DNA from: Pseudomonas sp. ICMP22404
Lineage (GTDB): Bacteria > Pseudomonadota > Gammaproteobacteria > Pseudomonadales > Pseudomonadaceae
Reading direction: 5' to 3'
DNA length: 64,000 nt
NCBI RefSeq assembly: GCF_006227205.1
Contig: NZ_VCNG01000001.1
Coordinates: forward strand, 62,001 to 126,000
The position numbers and the translations under genes were made by a program. This document shows, one piece after another, positions 45,069-53,770 of the stretch. Numbering within the stretch: the stretch's first letter is position 1; each line of letters opens with the position of its first letter. The notes under the pieces were generated by a model. It did not search any database and was not told the origin of the DNA. It saw only the letters and a list, made by a program, of their open reading frames with translations.

Positions 45069-45244
45069 AGCCCCGGCAGTCAAGTGTCTGGAAAGTGTTC
45101 GGCATGCCCGCAGCCATTGGCGCCCTTTGCGCAGCTGGGCTATTCAGCGCCTTGCTCGGCGATGGTCTGTGGGATGCGGTGAGCTGGCTGGGGCTGGGTA
45201 TCCCTTCTGTCGTGGCGGTGTGGGGACTGGTCCCGCGCCGCTGA
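45065..45244 (+). CDS. Small membrane protein overlapping the PepSY gene
   Basis: A 59-aa product from GTG at 45065, overlapping the PepSY stop as GTGA. It has two hydrophobic segments (residues about 12-31, VFGMPAAIGALCAAGLFSAL, and 38-56, AVSWLGLGIPSVVAVWGLV) and a basic N-terminus (KPRQSSVWK). The four-base overlap, the good hydropathy and its recurrence (from memory) after PepSY genes in pseudomonads support a real gene. It probably forms a complex with the PepSY protein. Function unknown. Confidence 0.8.
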   Translation: MKPRQSSVWKVFGMPAAIGALCAAGLFSALLGDGLWDAVSWLGLGIPSVVAVWGLVPRR

Positions 45245-45346
45245 GTCACCAAGGCGCTCTAACCGATTGAGCCCCCTCCACAGACCAGTCATACGATGAC
45301 ACCATCCTCGGGCGCCCTGAAACTCGCCCAATCGCTGACATATTTG

Positions 45347-45395
45347 TTGACAAATTATTCCTTGCACTCCTATAAAGGCTAATGTTGTACGACAA
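45347..45395 (+). promoter_or_regulatory. Promoter and GntR-like operator of the MFS transporter gene
   Basis: TTGACA (45347-45352) and TATAAA (45371-45376) are spaced by 18 bases. Immediately downstream is TTGT-ACG-ACAA (45385-45395), an inverted repeat of the TTGT-N-ACAA kind used by FCD-subfamily GntR repressors, followed by a second ACAA (45400-45403). The layout suggests a repressed, substrate-inducible promoter. The regulator is not in the window. Confidence 0.6.
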
Positions 45396-45440
45396 CCTAC
45401 AACAGCGACACCAACTCCAAAAATAATCGATGGTGAAGTG

Positions 45441-46742
45441 ATGAAGATTAAAGGCATCCGCTGGTGGATGGTCGGCCTGGTCACGGCCGGCCTGATGGTC
45501 AACTACCTGGCGCGCAATACCCTCTCGGTGGCCGCTCCGACCCTGATGAGCGAGATGAATATCTCCACCGAGCAGTACTCCCATATCGTCGTCGCCTGGC
45601 AAATCTGCTATGCGCTGATGCAGCCGGTGGCCGGTTACATCATCGATGCCATTGGCACCAAGATGGGCTTCGCCATTTTCGCCTTCGCCTGGTCTATCGC
45701 CTGCGCCGCCGCAGCAATGGCCTCGGGCTGGCAAGGCCTGGCATTTTTCCGTGGCTTGCTTGGCCTGACAGAAGCGGCCGGGCTGCCCGCCGCCGTCAAG
45801 GCATCGACCGAATGGTTCCCCGCCAAGGAGCGCTCGGTCGCCATCGGCTGGTTCAACATCGGCTCGTCGATCGGTGCTGTCCTCGCGCCGCCGCTGGTGG
45901 TCTGGGCAATCCTGAACAGTGGGTGGGAACTGGCATTCCTGATCGTCGGTGGCCTGGGCATCGTCTGGACGTTTCTCTGGCTGGTCCTCTATAAGCACCC
46001 CCGTGACCAGAAGCGCTTGAGCGACACCGAGCGCGATTACATCATCAGCGGCCAGGAAGCCCACTTCCAGGAGCAGAATCCGAAGAAAGGCAACTGGAAA
46101 AAGATCATCGCCAGCCGCAACTTCTACGCCATCGCCAGCGCCCGGATCCTCTCCGAGCCGGCCTGGCAGACCTTCAACGCCTGGATCCCGCTGTATCTGA
46201 TGACCGAGCGGCACATGAACATCAAGGAGATCGCGATGTTCGCCTGGCTGCCGTTCCTGGCCGCCGACCTGGGTTGCGTGCTGGGCGGTTACCTGAGCCC
46301 GTTCTTTCACAAATACTGCAAGGTGTCGCTGTTCACCTCCCGCAAGATGGTCTTGCTGTTCGGCGCGTCCTGCATGGTTGGCCCGGCCTGCATCGGCCTG
46401 GTGGACAGTCCGTACACCGCAATCGCCCTGCTGTGCATTGGTGGCTTTGCCCACCAGACCCTGTCGGGTGCGTTGTATGCCATCACGTCCGACTCGTTCG
46501 GCAAGAATGAAGTCGCCACCGCCACCGGCATGGGCGGCATGTTCGGTTACCTGGGCGCCGCGGCCTTCACGCTGTTGTTTGGCGTGATGGTGACAAAAAT
46601 CGGCTATAGCCCGCTGTTCGTGCTGCTGGCGATTTTTGACGTGATTGCTGCGTTCATCGTCTGGACCGTCGCCCGGGAACTCAAGCAACAACCGGCAACG
46701 CCAGCCCCGTTGGAGCCGCAGGCCCTTCAACCGGCCGTGTGA
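45441..46742 (+). CDS. MFS transporter, sugar-acid (ExuT/DgoT-like) group
   Basis: A 433-aa secondary transporter with 12 transmembrane segments. It starts MKIKGIRWWMVGLVTAGLMV; the motifs YLARNTLSVAAPTLM, FFRGLLGLTEAAGLPAAVKA and EWFPAKERSVAIGWFNIGSS are those of the anion:cation symporter family (hexuronate, galactonate, glucarate). The substrate cannot be fixed from sequence. No catabolic genes for a sugar acid are adjacent. ATG 45441 is preferred to the GTG just before it. Confidence 0.9.
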   Translation: MKIKGIRWWMVGLVTAGLMVNYLARNTLSVAAPTLMSEMNISTEQYSHIVVAWQICYALMQPVAGYIIDAIGTKMGFAIFAFAWSIACAAAAMASGWQGLAFFRGLLGLTEAAGLPAAVKASTEWFPAKERSVAIGWFNIGSSIGAVLAPPLVVWAILNSGWELAFLIVGGLGIVWTFLWLVLYKHPRDQKRLSDTERDYIISGQEAHFQEQNPKKGNWKKIIASRNFYAIASARILSEPAWQTFNAWIPLYLMTERHMNIKEIAMFAWLPFLAADLGCVLGGYLSPFFHKYCKVSLFTSRKMVLLFGASCMVGPACIGLVDSPYTAIALLCIGGFAHQTLSGALYAITSDSFGKNEVATATGMGGMFGYLGAAAFTLLFGVMVTKIGYSPLFVLLAIFDVIAAFIVWTVARELKQQPATPAPLEPQALQPAV

Positions 46743-46842
46743 TCCGAGGCACAGACCGGGCCGCAGGGCTCGGTCACCCTTGCCTTGCGCATTGATGATC
46801 GCGCTATGCTGCGCGACATCCTTCCCTGATCGAGACGCTGCC

Positions 46843-47472
46843 ATGTCCGTTCCCAGCATGACGCTGTTCCACAACCCCGCCTCGCCCTTCGTTCGCAAGG
46901 TCCTGGTGCTGCTGCACGAAACCGGCCAGCAGGACCGCGTGGCGTTACAGCTCAGCCAGCTCACGCCCGTCAAACCGGACCAGAAACTCATCGATGACAA
47001 CCCGTTGAGCAAGATCCCGGCCCTGCGCCTGGCCAACGGCAGTGTGATCCACGACAGCCGCGTCATCCTCGATTACCTCGATCACCAGCACGTCGGCAAC
47101 CCACTGATCCCCCGTGACGGCGCGGCCCGCTGGCGGCGCCTGACCCTGGCCTCCCTGGCTGACGGGATCATGGATGCGGCGGTGATGGTCCGCTATGAAA
47201 CCGCCCTGCGGCCGGCGGAAAAGCACTGGGACGAATGGCTCGACGCCCAACGGGACAAGATTCGCCGCGCCTTGGGCATGCTCGAAGCCGAAGCGATTGC
47301 CGAACTGGCCAGCCATTTCGACGTGGCGTCCATCAGCGTCGCCTGCGCCTTGGGTTACCTGGACCTGCGCCATCCCGACCTGGAATGGCGCAAGACCCAT
47401 CCGCAGCTGGCGGCGTGGTTTGCCGAGGTGAGCTTGCGGCCTTCAATGGTCGCTACCGTGCCCAGGATCTAG
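46843..47472 (+). CDS. Glutathione S-transferase-like protein
   Basis: A 209-aa cytosolic GST-fold protein. It has an N-terminal thioredoxin-like domain (MTLFHNPASPFVRKVLVLLH, then NPLSKIPALRLANGSVIHDSRVI) and a C-terminal helical domain. The S-P-F-V-R-K-V segment places a serine or asparagine at the usual catalytic position, as in YfcF/YibF-type proteins. Substrate unknown. It lies about 100 bases after the MFS gene, and co-transcription is possible but not evident. Confidence 0.9.
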   Translation: MSVPSMTLFHNPASPFVRKVLVLLHETGQQDRVALQLSQLTPVKPDQKLIDDNPLSKIPALRLANGSVIHDSRVILDYLDHQHVGNPLIPRDGAARWRRLTLASLADGIMDAAVMVRYETALRPAEKHWDEWLDAQRDKIRRALGMLEAEAIAELASHFDVASISVACALGYLDLRHPDLEWRKTHPQLAAWFAEVSLRPSMVATVPRI

Positions 47473-47496
47473 ATCTTTCTCCAAATGTGACGACCT

Positions 47497-47563
47497 CATC
47501 GCGAGCAGGCTCGCTCTCACAAAGGACAGCCCCGGACCTGTGGGAGCGAGCCTGCTCGCGATA
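47497..47563. repeat. REP pair
   Basis: A reverse copy with one change (GCTCGCTCTCACA) from 47497 and a forward copy from 47539, between the convergent GST and creD genes. Confidence 0.88.
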
Positions 47564-47655
47564 GAGGCCCACCGGATCCAACGGAAACAACTCAGATACA
47601 AGCGCCACGAGCACTTCCCTCACCCGCCGATCTTCGCGCAACCCCAGCGACCGGC

Positions 47656-49029
47656 TCATTTCACCTCTCCCAGATCGAAGGTCATGGCAGGCGCCGGTTT
47701 CGATCCGACCCCGTACCAATCCAGTTTACGGGTCAGCACCATGAACACACCCAACAGCCCGAACAGCAACAGCGAGCCCATCAACAGTGCGTAGTCTTCG
47801 GCACTCAACAAGCCGTAGAGCAAGGCATACAGCGCCGCCAACCCCGCCGAGAAGCCCAGGCCATGGTTCACGCTGCGCAGCACATGGCAGACGTAGAACC
47901 CGATCAACAGTACACAGGCACTGGCCGACACCAGGTACGCCGGGGCAAAGCCGATGTGTTCCGACAGAGACAACAGCAGCAGGTAGAAGAATGCCAGCGC
48001 CACGCCCACCAGGGCATATTGGACCGGGTGCACCGCCAGGCTCTTGAGCACTTCGAAAAGGAAGAAGCCGGCGAAGGTCAGGGCGATGAACAGCAACGCA
48101 TATTTGATCGCACGATCGCTCTTGAGGTACTGGTCCACCGGGTCGATGAAGCTCACGCCGAAGGCACGGCTGCGGAACGTCTCACAGCTCTCGCCCGACA
48201 CGCAGTTCTGCAACGCTTCTTCAAGGTTGGTCGAGAAGAACGAGGTCTGCCAGTCGGCGCTGAAGCCCTTCTCGTTGATGTCGCGGCTGACGGGCAAGTA
48301 GTTGCCGATGAAGCTCGGGTGCGGCCAGTCGGCGGTCAAGTGCACTTTGCTGGTCTTGCCCACCGGCAGGATCTGCAACTCGCCGGTGCCTTGCAGGCTC
48401 AGGTCGAAACCGAAAGTCAGTTCGGCGTTGTTCTGGGCGTTGACCATCGGCAGCGGCACATGCACCCCCTGCCCCACCCAGCCGACCCGCGAGCCGGGCA
48501 GGAAGTCCACCGTCTGCTGGTTGAGTTTCAGAGTCAGCGCATTCTCGATACCCCGGATGTCGCTGATGCCCACGGTCAGGTACGGTTCGTCGAAGCGGTA
48601 ATCGGCCATATCCTTGGCGGCCAAGCCATAGCGCTCAGGCACCTTGAAGCGTCCATCGATCCGGTTGTCGGCGTGGAACAACCGCGCCTCGTAGATTCCC
48701 CGGGCACGGGTTTCGGTCCGAACCTGGCCGTCGAGTTCGAACTGCTCCGGCAGGAAATACAACTCACCGCTCTGCTCAACGGTTTCCAAGAAGCGGACAC
48801 CGGTTTTTTCGTTGGTATTCCAGACCCGCACGTCCTTGCGAAACGGCACCACGATCATCGGCCCGATGAGCTGCTGGCTGTGGCTGGAGCTGCTGGCGAT
48901 CTCCTGCAACACACCGTCGCGCAGGGACTGGCGCTCGTCGATGAGGCCGTTGATCATCAACAGCGGAATCATCAGCAAGAGAATCAATAGGGCGATCATG
49001 CCCAGTTTTATGGCGAGGCTGCGGTTCAT
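47656..49029 (-). CDS. creD: Inner membrane protein CreD
   Basis: A 457-aa membrane protein. The N-terminal segment (residues 6-28, AIKLGMIALLILLLMIPLLM) is followed by a large periplasmic domain and a cluster of about five C-terminal transmembrane segments (from residue 310). It matches CreD of the CreBC regulon, which affects envelope integrity, colicin tolerance and beta-lactam response. It lies downstream of creC on the same strand with a 201-base gap holding a REP pair. ATG at 49029 has GGAGAGCCCC upstream. Confidence 0.93.
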   Translation of the reverse strand: MNRSLAIKLGMIALLILLLMIPLLMINGLIDERQSLRDGVLQEIASSSSHSQQLIGPMIVVPFRKDVRVWNTNEKTGVRFLETVEQSGELYFLPEQFELDGQVRTETRARGIYEARLFHADNRIDGRFKVPERYGLAAKDMADYRFDEPYLTVGISDIRGIENALTLKLNQQTVDFLPGSRVGWVGQGVHVPLPMVNAQNNAELTFGFDLSLQGTGELQILPVGKTSKVHLTADWPHPSFIGNYLPVSRDINEKGFSADWQTSFFSTNLEEALQNCVSGESCETFRSRAFGVSFIDPVDQYLKSDRAIKYALLFIALTFAGFFLFEVLKSLAVHPVQYALVGVALAFFYLLLLSLSEHIGFAPAYLVSASACVLLIGFYVCHVLRSVNHGLGFSAGLAALYALLYGLLSAEDYALLMGSLLLFGLLGVFMVLTRKLDWYGVGSKPAPAMTFDLGEVK

Positions 49030-49123
49030 GTGGGGCTCTCCCTGTTCGAATGGGGAGAGTCTGGCGGCGCTGTGTGGGCTGTTTATGTAGGCAATGTGGA
49101 GATTGTGTGGAGACTAGAGAACC

Positions 49124-49212
49124 TGTGGGAGCGAGCCTGCTCGCGAAAGCGGTGTGTCATTGAGGATGATGTCGACGGGTTCACCGCATTCGCGAGCAGG
49201 CTCGCTCCCACA
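49124..49212. repeat. REP pair between creC and creD
   Basis: A forward copy from 49124 and a reverse copy ending at 49212, so the creC-creD junction also carries a REP group. Confidence 0.9.
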
Positions 49213-49230
49213 AAGGCTATGCGCCGAATC

Positions 49231-50649
49231 TCAGGGCAACCGCAGCACCACTTCCACCCCGCCCTCGACATTGCCGATAGCGAATTCGCCTCCATGCAGC
49301 TGCACCACTTCCTCCACGAAATTGAGCCCCAGGCCGGTGCTCTTGCGGCCGGTGTCCGGGCGCGGCAGGGAATAGAAGCGCTCGCTCAGGCGCGGCAGGG
49401 CGTAGTCGGGAATCGGCTCGGCCTGGTTGAACAGGCGGATCTCGACACGATTGCCGCTGCGCGCGGCACTGACGCGCAACACGCCTTCGGCGGGGGTGAA
49501 ATCCAAGGCATTGTCCAGCAGGTTGCCCAAGGCCTGGCGCAACAGAAACGCTTCGCCGGTCAGCGTCAGGTCGGCGGCGATGTGCCGCTCGACCCGCAGT
49601 TGCCGGCGTTCGATCCAACCGCTACGGGCCTCCAGCAGTTCATCCAGCAGCGCCGCCAGCGGCACCGCGACCTGTTCTTCCAGGCCCTGGCGCTGCTCGA
49701 CCTGGGCCAGGTTGAGCAACCGTTCGATCAGCTGTTGCATGCGCACGCTTTCACTGTCGATGTTGCTGACAAAGCGCTGGTGCTGCGCGGCGGGCATGTC
49801 GCTCTGCAACAGCTCGGCGGCGCCGCGAATCGCCGCCAGCGGGCTCTTGAGTTCGTGCGTCAGGGTGTGCACGTAGCGCTCGACGTAGGCCTTGCCTTCG
49901 AGCTGCGTACGCATGTGCTCCAGGGCGTGCGCCAGTTGCTCGAACTCGCCGCCGCGATAATGCGGCACTTCCACTCGCTGCCCTTGGCTGACGGCTTGGG
50001 CATAGGCGGTCAAGCGGCGTAGCGCCGAGCTGAGCCACCACGACAGCAACGCCCCCAGCACCAGGCCGAGGCCGATCAAGCCGACACCATAGAGCAGTAG
50101 TCGCCGTTCCGTGCGGTCGATATAGGGCTGTAGCGAGCTATTGGGCTTGGCCACCGTGACCACGCCGATGATCCGGCCGTTATCGCGGATCGGCGCACCG
50201 ACGTGCATCACCGAAGAGCTCGGGTCATCCGCGACGCTGCGGCTCGAGCGGGCACCGTACTGGCCACGCAGGGTCAGGTAGACATCGTTCCAGTTCGAGT
50301 AGTCCTGGCCCACCGCCACGCCGCTGGAGTCGAGTACCACGATGCCCTTGGCATCCGTGACGTAGATGCGATGGCTGACCTGGTTCTTCGGTAAGCCCCA
50401 GATCGTCGCCGCCGGTTGACGCTCGCCGTAGGCCTTGAGCAGCTGCGGCCAACGATTCTGGTTGAGCGTCCCAGCCTTGAAATCATCCCGCAGGATCTCG
50501 GCCATCAGGTTGGCCGTGTCCACCAGGGTTTCCTCGGTGGACTGACGAACGCCGGGACGGATCTGCTCGATCACCGTGCCGAGCACGAAATACCCGGTCA
50601 AGCCGATGAACAGCACATAGACCAGAAAGATGCGGATTCCCAACGGCAT
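49231..50649 (-). CDS. creC: Sensor histidine kinase CreC
   Basis: A 472-aa kinase with transmembrane segments at residues 7-27 and about 185-205 flanking a periplasmic sensor domain, then HAMP. The phospho-accepting His265 is in HTLTHELKSPLAAI, and the ATPase domain carries the N-box LGNLLDNALDF and the G-box STGLGLNFVEEV. It senses a periplasmic or metabolic signal and phosphorylates CreB. Its start ATG overlaps the creB stop by one base (TGATG). Confidence 0.94.
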   Translation of the reverse strand: MPLGIRIFLVYVLFIGLTGYFVLGTVIEQIRPGVRQSTEETLVDTANLMAEILRDDFKAGTLNQNRWPQLLKAYGERQPAATIWGLPKNQVSHRIYVTDAKGIVVLDSSGVAVGQDYSNWNDVYLTLRGQYGARSSRSVADDPSSSVMHVGAPIRDNGRIIGVVTVAKPNSSLQPYIDRTERRLLLYGVGLIGLGLVLGALLSWWLSSALRRLTAYAQAVSQGQRVEVPHYRGGEFEQLAHALEHMRTQLEGKAYVERYVHTLTHELKSPLAAIRGAAELLQSDMPAAQHQRFVSNIDSESVRMQQLIERLLNLAQVEQRQGLEEQVAVPLAALLDELLEARSGWIERRQLRVERHIAADLTLTGEAFLLRQALGNLLDNALDFTPAEGVLRVSAARSGNRVEIRLFNQAEPIPDYALPRLSERFYSLPRPDTGRKSTGLGLNFVEEVVQLHGGEFAIGNVEGGVEVVLRLP

Positions 50650-51341
50650 CAGCTATGCCCCGGGCTGTAGCTATAGCCGAGGCCACGATGGGTCTGGATC
50701 GGTTCGGCCTCGGCCCTGACCAGGCGCAACTTGGCGCGCACGCTCTTGATGTGGCTGTCGATGCTGCGCTCGTAGCCGGCATCGCTGGCCACGCCCAGGG
50801 CGTCGAGCAGTTGTTCGCGACTGAATACCCGTTCGGGCTGCTCCAGCAGACAGTTCAGCAGGCGGAATTCGTGGCGAGTGAGGTTCAGCGGTTTACCGCG
50901 ATAATTGATTTGCACGCGATCGCTGTCCACCTGGAACAACGCCGCGCCCAGTTCCCCGGCCGGTCGTGGCACTGGCGCTGGCGCTACCCGCTTGAGGATC
51001 GCCCGGACCCTGGCGGCCACTTCGCGAGGGCTGAAGGGTTTGACCACGTAATCATCGGCACCGATCTCCAGACCCACGATCCGGTCGATCTCACCATCCC
51101 GGGCTGTCAGAAAAATGACCGGAACGTCGCTGAAACGTCTGAGATTTTTGCAAGTCTCGAAACCACTGATATCCGGCAGCCCCACGTCGAGGATGATCAG
51201 GTCCGCGGGGGTGCTTTTCTGGTGTTCGAGCGCGGCGGCCCCAAGGCTCAGCCAAGTGGTCTCGAAGCCCTCCCCTTGCAGGGCGAACACCAGCGTATCG
51301 GCGATGGCGGCTTCGTCTTCGACAATCAGAATATGAGGCAT
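50649..51341 (-). CDS. creB: Response regulator CreB
   Basis: A 230-aa OmpR-family regulator. The receiver domain has Asp52 (LIILDVGLPD), Glu8/Asp9 and Lys in DDYVVKPFSPRE. The C-terminal winged helix includes LTRHEFRLLNCLLEQPERVF. In E. coli CreB activates genes at TTCAC-N6-TTCAC sites; in Pseudomonas it controls creD and beta-lactam-related responses. I saw no clear double TTCAC box next to these genes. It is coupled to creC. Confidence 0.94.
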   Translation of the reverse strand: MPHILIVEDEAAIADTLVFALQGEGFETTWLSLGAAALEHQKSTPADLIILDVGLPDISGFETCKNLRRFSDVPVIFLTARDGEIDRIVGLEIGADDYVVKPFSPREVAARVRAILKRVAPAPVPRPAGELGAALFQVDSDRVQINYRGKPLNLTRHEFRLLNCLLEQPERVFSREQLLDALGVASDAGYERSIDSHIKSVRAKLRLVRAEAEPIQTHRGLGYSYSPGHS

Positions 51342-51410
51342 GTCTTGCGAGCCCGACAGTAAAGTTGCCGGAACGGTGCCCCAAGCCTTGGGGCACGTCA
51401 ATCGGGGAAA

Positions 51411-51917
51411 TCAGCAGTCGGGCTTGTCCGCCGTGAAACGTCGGGCCGGGTTCACCGCCGCACCGAATTCGCGCAGGGCCTTGGCGCCGATCAATAGCGG
51501 GTAATTGAAACTGCTGCGGTCGGTCAGGTTGACCTCGACGGTACGCTTGACGTTACCCAGGCACAGCTCCAGGTCCACGACCGGGCGTTTGGTGGGGGCG
51601 ATCTTTTCATCGTCGTCCTCATCCTCCTCGGAACGGGTCTTGATCTTGCTGATGCGTGCGATCTTGTGCTCGTAGACCTTGTTGCTCGCGTCCTTGGTCG
51701 CCAGGCGGAAGCGCACCCAGTCATCACCGTCGCGGGTAAACGTTTCAATGTCCTTGGCCGACAGCGAGGCGGTCAGGGCCCCGGTGTCCATCTTGGCCTT
51801 GAGCACCTCACCGCCGATTTCCGGCAGCGCGATGTATTCGTAACGTCCATAGAGGGTCGGTTCGGCGGCCAGCACGGGAAGGGCCACCAGGGAAAGCAGG
51901 GCGAAAATGGATTTCAT
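51411..51917 (-). CDS. Exported retropepsin-like protein (COG4067/ATP-dependent zinc protease family)
   Basis: A 168-aa protein with a signal peptide (residues 1-18, MKSIFALLSLVALPVLAA) and the conserved DTGA motif at residues 44-47 (AKMDTGALTASLSA), the catalytic signature of retropepsin-like aspartic proteases. The family is often annotated as an ATP-dependent zinc protease or RimK-associated. An acidic stretch (EEDEDDDEK) lies around residue 98. The short C-terminal region contains LIGAKALREFG. It sits 69 bases upstream of creB on the same strand, so it may be the first gene of the cre operon. Confidence 0.85.
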   Translation of the reverse strand: MKSIFALLSLVALPVLAAEPTLYGRYEYIALPEIGGEVLKAKMDTGALTASLSAKDIETFTRDGDDWVRFRLATKDASNKVYEHKIARISKIKTRSEEDEDDDEKIAPTKRPVVDLELCLGNVKRTVEVNLTDRSSFNYPLLIGAKALREFGAAVNPARRFTADKPDC

Positions 51918-52090
51918 GCAATAGGGCTCCGTGTGGGTGGCTTTTTAGACCGTGAGCGGCGGATTCGTTCGGTTGCTCCAGAAAGGCAACCAGCATATCG
52001 CTCAAAAGGTGAAACATTCGTCCACCACAATTTGGCCTGCCGCCCGAAGCTGCTTATCATGGCCCGCCCACCCGCTTGCAAGAGTCATTT

Positions 52091-52978
52091 ATGCGCCGCC
52101 TGCTCACCGGCTGTTTCGTCACCCTGCTGCTGTTGCTCAATACCCTGGTGCTGTTCGGGCCGTTGATGGTGTTCGCGCTGCTCAAGCTGATCCTGCCCGG
52201 ACGCCTTCGCGACTATGCCTCGTGGGGGGTGATGTGGATCGCCGAAACCTGGGCCGAGATCGACAAACTGATCTTCGCCCTGTGCATCCCCACCCGTTGG
52301 GACATTCGCGGCGGCGAAGGCTTGCGTGGCGATACGTCTTACCTGGTCATCAGCAATCACCAATCCTGGGTGGATATTCCCGCCCTCGTCCAGACCCTCA
52401 ACCGGCGCACGCCGTTCTTCAAGTTTTTCCTCAAGAAGGAGCTGATCTGGGTGCCGTTCCTGGGATTGGCCTGGTGGGCGCTGGATTATCCGTTCATGAA
52501 GCGCTACACCAAGGCTTTCCTGGCAAAGAACCCGGAACTGGCCGGCAAGGACCTGGAAATCACTCGGGCGGCCTGCGAGCTGTTCAAGCGCCAGCCCGTC
52601 ACCGTGGTGAACTACCTCGAAGGGACACGCTTTACCGCCGCAAAAAGCCAGCAGCAGCAATCCCCCTTTACCCACTTGCTCAAGCCCAAGGCCGGTGGCG
52701 TGGCGTTCGTGCTGGCGGCCATGGGCGAACAACTGGACGCGATACTGGATGTCACCGTGGTGTACCCGCAGGAGCGGATTCCGGGGTTCTGGGATTTGAT
52801 CAACGGTTCCGTGCCGAGGGTCATCATCGACATCCAGACTCGTCCGCTGGATCCTGCACTGTGGCAAGGCGATTACGAAAACGATCCGGTGTTTCGCCAG
52901 TACGTCCAGAACTGGGTCAACCAGCTCTGGACCGAAAAGGACCGGCGCATCGTCGCCTTGCTTGACGAACGCCGCTGA
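52091..52978 (+). CDS. YihG-like lysophospholipid acyltransferase
   Basis: A 295-aa membrane acyltransferase of the PlsC/LPLAT superfamily. An N-terminal hydrophobic segment (residues 8-33) is followed by the catalytic H-x4-D box NHQSWVD (His90-Asp95) and the substrate motif NYLEGTRFT near residue 176. E. coli YihG makes unsaturated acyl-chain adjustments in phosphatidic acid; a similar role is likely. The stop codon abuts the stop of the convergent gene with no gap. Confidence 0.9.
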   Translation: MRRLLTGCFVTLLLLLNTLVLFGPLMVFALLKLILPGRLRDYASWGVMWIAETWAEIDKLIFALCIPTRWDIRGGEGLRGDTSYLVISNHQSWVDIPALVQTLNRRTPFFKFFLKKELIWVPFLGLAWWALDYPFMKRYTKAFLAKNPELAGKDLEITRAACELFKRQPVTVVNYLEGTRFTAAKSQQQQSPFTHLLKPKAGGVAFVLAAMGEQLDAILDVTVVYPQERIPGFWDLINGSVPRVIIDIQTRPLDPALWQGDYENDPVFRQYVQNWVNQLWTEKDRRIVALLDERR

Positions 52979-53557
52979 TCAGAGACCGGCGCCGGAGCCC
53001 CAGATGCCGCCGAGGTTCTGCAGCAAGGAGCTGGCCACGCCCTGCTGGCCGAGGTACTGGAGGATCACCGGGGCAAACTGGCCGATCATGCCGCTGTCCA
53101 TGCCCAACGCACTGAAGGCGTTGTTCAAGTCATTGGTGTCCTTGACGTTGCCCAGCAGGCCATCGAGCAGGGCATTCTTCTGCGAACCGCCACCGAGCAG
53201 GCCGCCCAGGCCATTGAGCCCGCCAATGGCGCTGTTGCCGGCGATCTGGTCCAGGCCCGGCACACTTTGGCTCAACTCGGAAAACTGCGGTTCGCTGAGA
53301 CGATTCTTCGCCAACCCCAACATCGCACCGGCACCGCCGACGGCCTGTTCCGGTGTGATCTTCAATTCCGAACCCAACGTGTTGAGCAGCCCGGCGGCCT
53401 CGGGCGCGGCGGCCACGGCGCCCTTCCCCTGCTCACCCTGACCGCCCTGCATGGCCGCCACCGCATTGGCCGCATCACTGAGGCTGAACTGCGCGAAGGC
53501 TGGACTGGCCGCCAGCGAGAGCAGGCAAGACAGTGCAAAACCGCGTGAAACCTTCAT
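52979..53557 (-). CDS. Exported DUF2780-like protein
   Basis: A 192-aa protein with a Sec signal peptide (residues 1-22, ending SPAFAQ), a Gly/Ala-rich middle (LNGLGGLLGGGSQK) and a C-terminal VILQYLGQQGVASSLLQNL segment, the pattern of DUF2780 proteins. Function is unknown for the family. It is convergent with the acyltransferase gene. On its upstream side, a Rho-independent terminator lies only about 20 bases before the start codon, so expression should depend on read-through of that structure. Confidence 0.85.
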   Translation of the reverse strand: MKVSRGFALSCLLSLAASPAFAQFSLSDAANAVAAMQGGQGEQGKGAVAAAPEAAGLLNTLGSELKITPEQAVGGAGAMLGLAKNRLSEPQFSELSQSVPGLDQIAGNSAIGGLNGLGGLLGGGSQKNALLDGLLGNVKDTNDLNNAFSALGMDSGMIGQFAPVILQYLGQQGVASSLLQNLGGIWGSGAGL

Positions 53558-53577
53558 TGCGAACGTCCTCTTGAGCC

Positions 53578-53604
53578 AAAAAAAACCGCCCGAGATGAGG
53601 GCGG
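53578..53604 (-). terminator. Minus-strand Rho-independent terminator just upstream of the DUF2780-like gene
   Basis: On the minus strand, CCGCCC-TCATCTC-GGGCGG is followed by eight T. It ends about 20 bases before the start codon at 53557, with the AGAGGA ribosome site in between. It must either end an upstream transcript or act as an attenuator. Confidence 0.8.
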
Positions 53605-53744
53605 CACAAAATCGTGGGTTGGACTGAGGGCAGTAGGGATTGTTCCCCGGCCACATTCCGACCGTCTTCGGACCAAGCTACAAACGTCCCTCAAACGTCC
53701 CCCGCATAGAGGACGACTATCACCGAAAGTGCTATGAAGGCTGC
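53605..53744 (-). ncRNA. Candidate small RNA or attenuated leader
   Basis: A promoter-like pair on the minus strand, CTGACA (53778-53773), 16 bases, TAGAAT (53756-53751), predicts a start near 53744. With the terminator at 53578-53604 the transcript would be about 165 nt. No conserved ORF lies in it. It includes a tandem repeat of GGGACGTTTG with 11-base period (53681-53701). Prediction only; it could equally be the 5' leader of the DUF2780-like gene. Confidence 0.4.
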
Positions 53745-53770
53745 GAGCTAATTCTACATAGGCATAAAAA

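Noticed and set aside
45246..47066. 606-aa open frame on the minus strand
   Set aside because: Antisense to the MFS transporter and its promoter; low-complexity Gly/Asp/His-rich product.
49030..49123. CreB (TTCAC-N6-TTCAC) box upstream of creD
   Set aside because: No tandem TTCAC was found in the gap; a single TTCAC near 49180 lies within the REP spacer.
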